Part shown: positions 23,397-29,193 of the stretch, in pieces
How the letters are laid out: each line of letters starts with the position of its first letter
Position numbering within the stretch: the first letter of the stretch is position 1
Assembly: GCA_964400875.1 (NCBI GenBank)
Contig: CAYNWK010000048.1
Coordinates: 1 to 29,193 of the forward strand
Reading direction: 5' to 3'
Length of the DNA stretch: 29,193 nucleotides
From: CAYNWK01 sp964400875
Lineage (GTDB): Bacteria > Chloroflexota > Anaerolineae > Anaerolineales > UBA4823
Notes under the pieces: model-generated
Told to the model about the DNA's origin: nothing
What the model saw: only the letters and a program-made list of their open reading frames with translations
Databases searched by the model: none
Position numbers and translations under genes: made by a program

Positions 23397-25223
23397 TCAA
23401 GAAACGTACTGTTCCATCAGCGCGCGAGCGTGGATAACCAGCAGCGCGTGCATCTGGAACCTTCCGCCGCTCACTGGTTCGAGCAAGCCTCGATCCACCA
23501 GACGGCGCGCGGTAGGTTTCGGATCTTCAACATCCCAAGCCACTGCCATGGCCTCAAGGTCAAACGTGGCTGGCTTGGGAACAAACAAACCAAGAAAGGC
23601 AAACCGTCGCCGGGATTCCTCGTCCAGCAGATCGGTGCTGCGCTTCAGCAAAGCGGAGACTGTCGGTGAGGCCTCTTGCCCGGCGCTGTACATATCGCTG
23701 GGGGCCGGCGCCTCAAGCAACGCAGCGCCGCTCCGTAGCTCCGCCAGCAGTTCACGGAGCCCCCAACCCAGGCGGGCTTCGCTGTGCAGCAGGCGGCCGG
23801 CAACGTGAATCGCCAAAGGAAGGCCCTCGAGATCCCGGACCAGCTCTCGAGCAGCTGCCGGCTCTTCAGATATTGCTTCCGGCGCAAGTTCTTTTAGCAG
23901 CACGAGGCCAAAATCTTCCGACAAGACCGGTAACCGGTAAATATCGCCCGCCGTGGGAGCCAGCGCTATAGCGACATCATTGAGACGGCTGGTCATGACT
24001 AGAGCACAATGCTGCCCACCGATCCGGAACGGCAAAGCATGCTCGACCTGCCATACGTCGTCCAAGATCAACAAAACGCGTCGGTCACGCAGCACGGCGG
24101 TAAGCTGGGAGCTCGCCTCGTCGAGCTTTCGCGCCCGGCTGGATTCGCCCGGGATCAAAGCGTCAGCCCAGGCCGAGATCTCACCCAGCAAATTGGGGGA
24201 TTCTCCCAACGAGGCCCACAAGATTCCATCGGGAAATTGCCTGGCTACTGCAGGATCGTGAGCCAGCTTCGCGAGAGTAGTACTTTTTCCTACTCCGGGC
24301 CAACCCTGGACCACAGTGATAGTACGCTGCTCCGCTACGCCGACGCCAAGACGCCGCTTGAGTTCGTCTAGATCTTTCTCCCGGCCGACTACCAGGGAAG
24401 GCAACGGCGGCAAAACACTGGTCGAAGCTGTTCGTTCAACCGGTTCAACCAGAACATCCGCCAGCAGCTGGTCGTTTTGAATCGCCTCGTAAAGCTGCCT
24501 GGTTTCAGTATCGGGAAGGGTTGCCAGCTCTGCATCCAAAATCTCCACACAGCGCTCATACTGCCGCAACGCTTCCGCGCGTTGACCATGAGCAGTATAC
24601 AGACGCATGAGCTGACGGTGAGCGGGTTCGTGGAGCGCGTCGAGGGATAGCCAACCCTGAGCATACTTGATCGCCCGGTCGTACTGACCCTCGAGTCTAT
24701 AGTATTCAGAAAGACGGCGGTGAATGTCGGCAAACTCCCAGTGAAGCCACTGTCGCTGCGAGCGCTGCCAGTCGTCGAACTCCTCGCTGTAAGAAGGGTT
24801 GAAACCGGCCAGGAAATCAGCCTGGTAGAGCTCGATAGCCTGCCGGTAAAGATCTACACATTCGTTGCAAGTATGCTCACGATTATGACCATGGGCGCCG
24901 CGTTGAAGCAAAAGATTCGTAAAGGCGGTCACATCCACCCATACGATCTCCCGGTTCAAGGTTACCGTCATCTGCTCGGAATCGATCCAGACCAGGGGAA
25001 CCTGCGCAGTCAGCGCATATAAGGTACTTCGCAAGGCCGATCGGGCATGTTCGTGGTCGAGATCGGGCCATAAAAGGCTGGCGAGCACTTCCCGGCTTTG
25101 AGGTTGTTCCGCCAAGGCCAGGTAGGCTGCCAGCGCCAGGCTCTTTCGGCGTTTAATCCTGACCAGCTCTCCCTGAAACTCGATGCGAGGCATGCCGAAC
25201 AGAAACAATTGTAAGTCGTTCAT
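23397..25223 (-). CDS. SARP/BTAD–NB-ARC transcriptional regulator, N-terminal part
   Basis: A 608-residue protein. Residues about 1–90 are the SARP winged helix (LQLFLFGMPRIEF … KSLALAAYLALAEQPQS). The BTAD helical domain covers about 95–245. An NB-ARC/STAND ATPase follows, with Walker A GWPGVGKST near 310, Walker B VLLILDDVW near 386, a TSR sensor, and GLPLAIHVAGRLL further on. The winged-helix end of the NB-ARC module is cut by TGA (23397–23399) right after HALLVIHARALMEQYVS, where relatives normally continue into TPRs. AAGGGG abuts the ATG at 25232 but is well spaced for the ATG at 25223, so I chose the latter. In the family, ligand or partner sensing by TPRs gates ATP-driven oligomerisation and activation, so loss of the TPR tail would alter control. 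Confidence 0.85.
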   Translation of the reverse strand: MNDLQLFLFGMPRIEFQGELVRIKRRKSLALAAYLALAEQPQSREVLASLLWPDLDHEHARSALRSTLYALTAQVPLVWIDSEQMTVTLNREIVWVDVTAFTNLLLQRGAHGHNREHTCNECVDLYRQAIELYQADFLAGFNPSYSEEFDDWQRSQRQWLHWEFADIHRRLSEYYRLEGQYDRAIKYAQGWLSLDALHEPAHRQLMRLYTAHGQRAEALRQYERCVEILDAELATLPDTETRQLYEAIQNDQLLADVLVEPVERTASTSVLPPLPSLVVGREKDLDELKRRLGVGVAEQRTITVVQGWPGVGKSTTLAKLAHDPAVARQFPDGILWASLGESPNLLGEISAWADALIPGESSRARKLDEASSQLTAVLRDRRVLLILDDVWQVEHALPFRIGGQHCALVMTSRLNDVAIALAPTAGDIYRLPVLSEDFGLVLLKELAPEAISEEPAAARELVRDLEGLPLAIHVAGRLLHSEARLGWGLRELLAELRSGAALLEAPAPSDMYSAGQEASPTVSALLKRSTDLLDEESRRRFAFLGLFVPKPATFDLEAMAVAWDVEDPKPTARRLVDRGLLEPVSGGRFQMHALLVIHARALMEQYVS

Positions 25224-25249
25224 ACGCCGCATCCCCTTGTCACTGCTCT

Positions 25250-25265
25250 GTCACGCCATCGTGAC
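25250..25265. promoter_or_regulatory. Inverted repeat upstream of the second SARP gene
   Basis: GTCACG-ccat-CGTGAC is a 6-bp inverted repeat; an additional GTCAC lies about 12 nt further toward the SARP gene. It lies between this gene and the divergent EamA-like gene and could be a SARP binding site, but no clear promoter elements fix its role. Confidence 0.35.
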
Positions 25266-25361
25266 GCTCCACCAGCATAATACTAACACGTTTGTAGAAT
25301 CACTCTGTCTAATTTTTCCCCCACTCCACTCACATCACCCAGCAAAGGGATACATTCAAGG

Positions 25362-25703
25362 ATGAAAACCGTGCACCTGACTTTAATGCTTGCCGCCGTG
25401 ATTTCCGTCGCCATCGCCGATATCTTCTTGAAAAAAGCCGCAGTTCACGGCAACCTGTGGCAAGCCCTCCAAAGCCCATGGATAGCAGGGGCAATTTCGC
25501 TGTATATCTTCCAGATCGTCTTCTTCACCTACGCCTTCGTGCGCGGTTGGGAGCTGAGCCTGGTGGGCAGCCTGCAGACAGCCCTTTACGCCCTGATCGT
25601 CGTAGGGGCCGGCATCTTCTTGCTGCAGGAAAAGCTGACCGGCGTTCAACTGGCCGGCGTCGTGTTCGCGATTGGGGGAGCAGTTCTCATTAATCTCAGA
25701 TAG
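25362..25703 (+). CDS. EamA/SMR-like four-helix transporter
   Basis: A 113-residue membrane protein with four helices: residues about 5–22, 38–60, 66–86 and 92–112. The size and layout match small multidrug resistance and half-EamA transporters, which work as dimers. The first helix has the FLKKAA segment typical of these families, and QTALYALIVVGAGIFLLQEKLT matches the third and fourth helices of EamA units. There is no second EamA repeat, so it is a half-size unit. A conserved SMR glutamate at position 14 is not seen. The stop is 13 nt before the decarboxylase start, so the two form an operon. The natural guess is export of the amine produced by that enzyme. Confidence 0.8.
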   Translation: MKTVHLTLMLAAVISVAIADIFLKKAAVHGNLWQALQSPWIAGAISLYIFQIVFFTYAFVRGWELSLVGSLQTALYALIVVGAGIFLLQEKLTGVQLAGVVFAIGGAVLINLR

Positions 25704-25716
25704 GAGAGACTGGACC

Positions 25717-26895
25717 ATGTTGAAAACTTTAATGGATATTCCAACCCCCTATTTGCTGGTCGATCTCGGCGTGGTTCGAGACAAGTATCGCCGCCTTAAA
25801 GCCGCCCTGCCGGAAGCGGAAGTTTTCTATGCTATGAAGGCGAACTCCGAAGCTCGCATTGTCGCCGCCCTGCTCGATGAAGGCTGTGGGGTGGAAGTTA
25901 CCTCTTCGGCCGAACTGGCGGTAACGCTCGGCCTGGGCGCCCACCCAGATCGCATCATCTCCTCCAACACGATCAAAGAACCTCGCTTTCTGACCGCGCT
26001 CTACACCCACGGCATTCGCCGGATGGCCTTCGATTCCACCGTCGAGGTAGATAAGATCGCCCGATACGCTCCCCACAGCCAAGTCTATCTGCGCATCCAG
26101 ACGGACAACTCCGGCTCCGATTGGCCGCTGTCCGGTAAATTCGGCGCGGACGTCGCCGAGGCCCCTGAGCTGCTTGCCTACGCAGCCAGCCGTGGGCTGA
26201 TCCCTTACGGATTGACCTTCCACGTCGGCAGCCAATGCCGCAACCCAAACAACTGGACCACGGCGCTGAAAGCTTGCGCCCAGATCATCGAGAAACTCCC
26301 CGGACACATCCGGCTACAGGTGATCAACCTCGGCGGAGGCCTGCCCATCCAGCACACTAAGGAGATCCCGGAACTGGCGGAGATCGCCGGGCTGATCAGG
26401 GAGGCCCGCCAGAGCCTGTTTTCTAGCCAGATTCGCTATCACATCGAGCCGGGGCGCTACTTGGTCGGCGATTCGGCTGTGTTGGTTGCCAGCGTGATCG
26501 GGAAGGCCAGGCGCAGTGGGGATAACTGGTTGTACCTGGACGCGGGCGTCTACAACGGCTTGATGGAAACCATCGAGAACTTCGCCTACGAGTTCGCTTT
26601 CGAGGTCGAACCCGCGCGCCCGAGGGATGAATTTACCATCGCCGGGCCGAGCTGCGACAGCATGGATACGATGTTCACCGGGCGTTCTATCCCGGATTTG
26701 GACGTTGGAGAGCGGTTCTACATCCTCAACGCCGGCGCCTATACCTCGTCCTACGCCAGCCATTTCAACGGTTTTGCCCCACCCCAGGTCGTGTACACCG
26801 ACGAATTTCAAGCTCCTGGGTGGGTCTGGCGCAAAGACAGGATGGTCTCACCACGCCGGTTGGACGGCCGCTCCGCAGTGACGCTGCTGGTTTGA
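25717..26895 (+). CDS. PLP-dependent ornithine/lysine/arginine-type decarboxylase (fold type III)
   Basis: A 392-residue alanine-racemase-fold decarboxylase. The PLP lysine is Lys41 in FYAMKANS. GLTFHVGSQ carries the ring-stacking His. NLGGGLP and IEPGRYLVG bind the phosphate. The second active-site motif GPSCDSMD contains Cys313, the residue supplied across the dimer in eukaryotic-type ornithine decarboxylase. The short length and this motif favour ornithine or lysine decarboxylation rather than diaminopimelate decarboxylase (LysA) or the much longer biosynthetic arginine decarboxylase. The product would be putrescine or cadaverine. TAGGAGAGA upstream fixes the ATG at 25717 rather than an earlier in-frame Met at 25672. 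It is co-transcribed with the small EamA-like transporter. Confidence 0.9.
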   Translation: MLKTLMDIPTPYLLVDLGVVRDKYRRLKAALPEAEVFYAMKANSEARIVAALLDEGCGVEVTSSAELAVTLGLGAHPDRIISSNTIKEPRFLTALYTHGIRRMAFDSTVEVDKIARYAPHSQVYLRIQTDNSGSDWPLSGKFGADVAEAPELLAYAASRGLIPYGLTFHVGSQCRNPNNWTTALKACAQIIEKLPGHIRLQVINLGGGLPIQHTKEIPELAEIAGLIREARQSLFSSQIRYHIEPGRYLVGDSAVLVASVIGKARRSGDNWLYLDAGVYNGLMETIENFAYEFAFEVEPARPRDEFTIAGPSCDSMDTMFTGRSIPDLDVGERFYILNAGAYTSSYASHFNGFAPPQVVYTDEFQAPGWVWRKDRMVSPRRLDGRSAVTLLV

Positions 26896-26914
26896 AAGCT
26901 TAGAGGATCGATCA

Positions 26915-28495
26915 ATGAACATGCGCAACTGGACGATTTTACTGGTAGGGTGCCTGCTGCTCTTGGAAGGGTCTGAGGCCGCCTCTGCAACCCTCCTCAC
27001 CGGCCTCACCGTCACGGTGAACATGACGGGCGATGATAGCGATCTGAACCCGGGCGATGGCCTTTGCGATGGCCAATTCATCGCTGGCATTCAGTGCAGC
27101 CTGCGGGCGGCCATCGAGGAGCTCAATGCTATCGGCCCCGGCAGCTCCCTTCACCGTATCGAGTTCTCCATCCCAGGCTCCGGGCCGTTCACCATCTCGC
27201 CAGCCTCGGCGCTGCCGGCTATTGCGGCGCCGGTGGCGATCGACGGAGAGACCCAGCCGGGCGCCGCCTGCCCGACCGCCAATACCCCGGCAAACCTCTT
27301 GATCGAGCTGGATGGGGGCAACGCCGGAGCGTCCGTGAATGGCCTGGTCTTCGATCCGGGCAGCGATGGAAGCCTTCTGGGCGGCCTGGCGATCGGCAAC
27401 TTTAATGGTTCAGGCATCCTGGTTGAAAGCAACCAGGTCCAGGTGGGCTGCATGCATGTGGGCCTCAGCCCGGACGGGGTGACCGCCTTGGCCAACGGCC
27501 TGAACGGCATCACCGTGAACGGCGACTCCAATCTGATCGGCGGGTCCAAGTCCGCCTCCTGGCGCAACGTCATCTCCGGAAATGCAGGGGTTGGGGTGTA
27601 TTTGAGCCAGGGCGCGTATGGCAATGCCATCATCCACAACTTCATCGGTACAACTTCCGACGGCATGAGCGCGGCAGGCAATTTGACCGGCGGTGTGTAT
27701 ATTGCCGGCGTCGATAACTCGGTCGCCAGCGCTACCTTGACCAGTGGCCAAAACGTGATCAGCGGCAACGCCGGGTACGGCATCCGCATCGACCAGGGCG
27801 ATCAAAGTCTCATTGTGATTAATTACATTGGGGTCGCCAGGGACGGCCTCACCAGCCTGCCCAACGGCGGCAACGGCATCGAGATCTTAGGGGAAGCTTA
27901 CGACAACGAGATCGGCAACCCGATCTTCCTCTTCACTTCCGGTAATTCCCTGCCAGTCAGCAGCGCGAACCGGATCGCCCACAATGGCGGTCATGGGATC
28001 GCGCTGAAGAACGCCGGCGGGAACGATCCAAACTATAACCAGCTTTACCAGAACGCCATCTACGACAACGCAGGCCTGGGCATCGACCTCGGAGACAACG
28101 GTGTGGACGTGAACGATCCCGGTGACGGCGATGCCGGGGCGAACGGGGGTCAAAACTACCCAATGCTGAGTGGAACGGGCGGCAGCACCATCGTAACCGT
28201 CACGTTGGCCAGTGCGGGCAACAGCGCATACGACATCGATCTCTTCCGCAGCACGGCCTGCGACCCTTCCGGCTATGGTGAAGGCGAGGCATACCTCACC
28301 ACGGTGGAGTTGACCACCGATGCATCCGGCAACGCCTCGACCGAGGTAGACCTCGACGGGCTGGCTTCTCCGGGTGAGGGCATCACTGCGATTGCACGGG
28401 CTGATTTCCGCGTCACCTCGGAATTTTCCAACTGCATCCCGTTTATGTATGCGGAGAACGTCTCGACCGTCTTTATCCCGCTCGTATGGCGGTAG
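26915..28495 (+). CDS. Secreted CSLREA-type right-handed beta-helix protein
   Basis: A 526-residue surface or secreted protein. A signal peptide covers residues about 1–25. A CSLREA-type N-terminal module follows, with DLNPGDGLCDG and CSLRAAIEELNA. Parallel beta-helix repeats then run through the middle, with recurring NVISGNAG-type turns, and the ladder ends in GIDLGDNGVDVNDPGDGDAG, which looks like a calcium-binding-style cap. A beta-sandwich-like domain and the C-terminal VFIPLVWR complete it. AGAGG 8 nt upstream supports the ATG at 26915. Such proteins are thought to act in surface adhesion or polysaccharide handling; no catalytic residues are evident. The gene lies 19 nt after the decarboxylase stop, so it may be read from the same transcript. 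Confidence 0.85.
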   Translation: MNMRNWTILLVGCLLLLEGSEAASATLLTGLTVTVNMTGDDSDLNPGDGLCDGQFIAGIQCSLRAAIEELNAIGPGSSLHRIEFSIPGSGPFTISPASALPAIAAPVAIDGETQPGAACPTANTPANLLIELDGGNAGASVNGLVFDPGSDGSLLGGLAIGNFNGSGILVESNQVQVGCMHVGLSPDGVTALANGLNGITVNGDSNLIGGSKSASWRNVISGNAGVGVYLSQGAYGNAIIHNFIGTTSDGMSAAGNLTGGVYIAGVDNSVASATLTSGQNVISGNAGYGIRIDQGDQSLIVINYIGVARDGLTSLPNGGNGIEILGEAYDNEIGNPIFLFTSGNSLPVSSANRIAHNGGHGIALKNAGGNDPNYNQLYQNAIYDNAGLGIDLGDNGVDVNDPGDGDAGANGGQNYPMLSGTGGSTIVTVTLASAGNSAYDIDLFRSTACDPSGYGEGEAYLTTVELTTDASGNASTEVDLDGLASPGEGITAIARADFRVTSEFSNCIPFMYAENVSTVFIPLVWR

Positions 28496-28607
28496 CGGCT
28501 AGGTGGAAACGCTGCGGCAGGGAATTAAGCACGGTTCCTTTGAAAATCTGCTGGTAAATCCCTTGACCGAAATAAAGAGCGCAACCTTTGAACCTAGGAG
28601 TTGAATC

Positions 28608-29193
28608 ATGAAACGAACGAACTTAAGCCTTGTGTTGATCGTCGGGCTCCTGCTCTTGGGCAGCTGGGCGGCTGCACAAGCCGCCGTCCCCGCCAGCCTT
28701 ACCCTCACCGTCACCGGGTATGGGGATTTCAGCGACCTCAACCCCGGCGACGGGCATTGTGACGCCATCGCCGCCCTGCCGGGCGATCAATGCAGCCTGC
28801 GGGCAGCCATCGAGGAACTCAACGCAACCGGCCCCGGCAGCGCCCTGCACCACATCAACTTCGACATTGCCGTCGGAACCGGCCCGTTCACCATCACGCC
28901 AGCCTCGGAGCTGCCCCCTATCCAGGTGCCGGTGAAGATCGACGGCTCGACCCAGCCGGGCGCATCCTGCCCAACCGCGAACGATCAGGCCAACCTGCTG
29001 ATCGTGCTGGACGGCAGCAACGCCGGAGCAGCTGCGCTTGGTTTGCACTTGATCGCGGGCAGCGATGGCAGCTTCATTCGAGGCCTGGCGATCGGTAACT
29101 TCTCCTACGGCGGTATCCAGATTCAAAGCGATCACAATAAAGTGCGCTGTAACTACTTTGACAATGTCATATTAAGCCCCAGGTTTTCCCTTC
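28608..29193 (+). CDS. Second CSLREA beta-helix protein (3' end missing)
   Basis: An open frame of 195 codons running off the window. It has a signal peptide (residues about 1–26) and the same CSLREA module as its neighbour, with NPGDGHCD, CSLRAAIEELNA, GPGSALHHI, GPFTITPAS and TQPGASCPTAN. It is a close paralogue of the gene at 26915–28495, and much of the match is visible at nucleotide level, so the two arose by tandem duplication. TAGGAG at 28595–28600 supports the ATG at 28608. The last dozen residues (DNVILSPRFS) no longer follow the family pattern after the NYF position, which may reflect a ragged sequence end. The gap of 112 nt from the first copy shows no clear terminator. Confidence 0.8.
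   Translation, partial: MKRTNLSLVLIVGLLLLGSWAAAQAAVPASLTLTVTGYGDFSDLNPGDGHCDAIAALPGDQCSLRAAIEELNATGPGSALHHINFDIAVGTGPFTITPASELPPIQVPVKIDGSTQPGASCPTANDQANLLIVLDGSNAGAAALGLHLIAGSDGSFIRGLAIGNFSYGGIQIQSDHNKVRCNYFDNVILSPRFSL

Noticed and set aside
1732..23399. A non-standard genetic code as an explanation of both interrupted genes
   Set aside because: One stop is TAA and the other TGA, and both codons end intact genes in this window, so reassignment of either is not supported.
25672..25716. Earlier Met for the decarboxylase
   Set aside because: It lies inside the end of the transporter gene, whereas TAGGAGAGA is correctly placed for the ATG at 25717.

Overview
The window looks like GC-rich bacterial chromosome from an uncultured member of the Chloroflexota (Anaerolineae-like). 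This is an inference from gene content: very large SARP/BTAD–STAND ATPase regulators, CSLREA-type beta-helix surface proteins with a C-terminal 'IPLVWR', PadR/ArsR one-component regulators and an exosortase that seems to serve a single substrate. I see no rRNA, tRNA, CRISPR array or insertion sequence. The right edge cuts through a gene.

Layout. (1) 111–2175: two small membrane proteins and a flavodoxin gene broken by an in-frame TAA. (2) 2185–6656, minus: an exosortase and a large multi-pass VIT/VWA protein ending in a PEP-CTERM-like signal, overlapping by 4 nt. (3) 6731–8188, minus: padR-family regulator plus membrane protein, with a clear promoter and an inverted repeat in the leader. (4) 8367–9164: SAM methyltransferase. 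(5) 9329–13384, minus: a 1351-residue regulator joining SARP/BTAD, a STAND-type ATPase, TPR-like helices and a whole oligopeptide-binding (SBP_bac_5) domain. (6) 13613–18649: TetR-controlled ABC-2 exporter operon (permease, HlyD adaptor, two ATPases). A perfect 22-bp palindrome sits at the promoter. (7) 18760–19565: ArsR–SRPBCC operon whose transcript is probably leaderless. (8) 19841–21249: BNR/Asp-box propeller overlapping a MoaD/ThiS-like small protein ending in Gly-Gly. (9) 21394–25223, minus: a second SARP/BTAD–NB-ARC regulator split from its TPR half by one in-frame TGA, followed by a DUF1697 gene. (10) 25362–26895: EamA/SMR-like membrane protein and ornithine/lysine/arginine decarboxylase-like enzyme. 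(11) 26915–29193: two tandem CSLREA beta-helix proteins, the second truncated by the window edge.

How the genes work together. The region is a string of small self-regulated cassettes, each pairing a cytoplasmic sensor-regulator with an output at the envelope or in small-molecule metabolism. The most unusual items are the SARP–ATPase–SBP fusion, the exosortase with its probable dedicated substrate, the propeller–MoaD pair, and two genes interrupted by single in-frame stops. The interruptions involve different stop codons (TAA and TGA), so one recoding rule cannot explain both; decay or sequence error is more likely.
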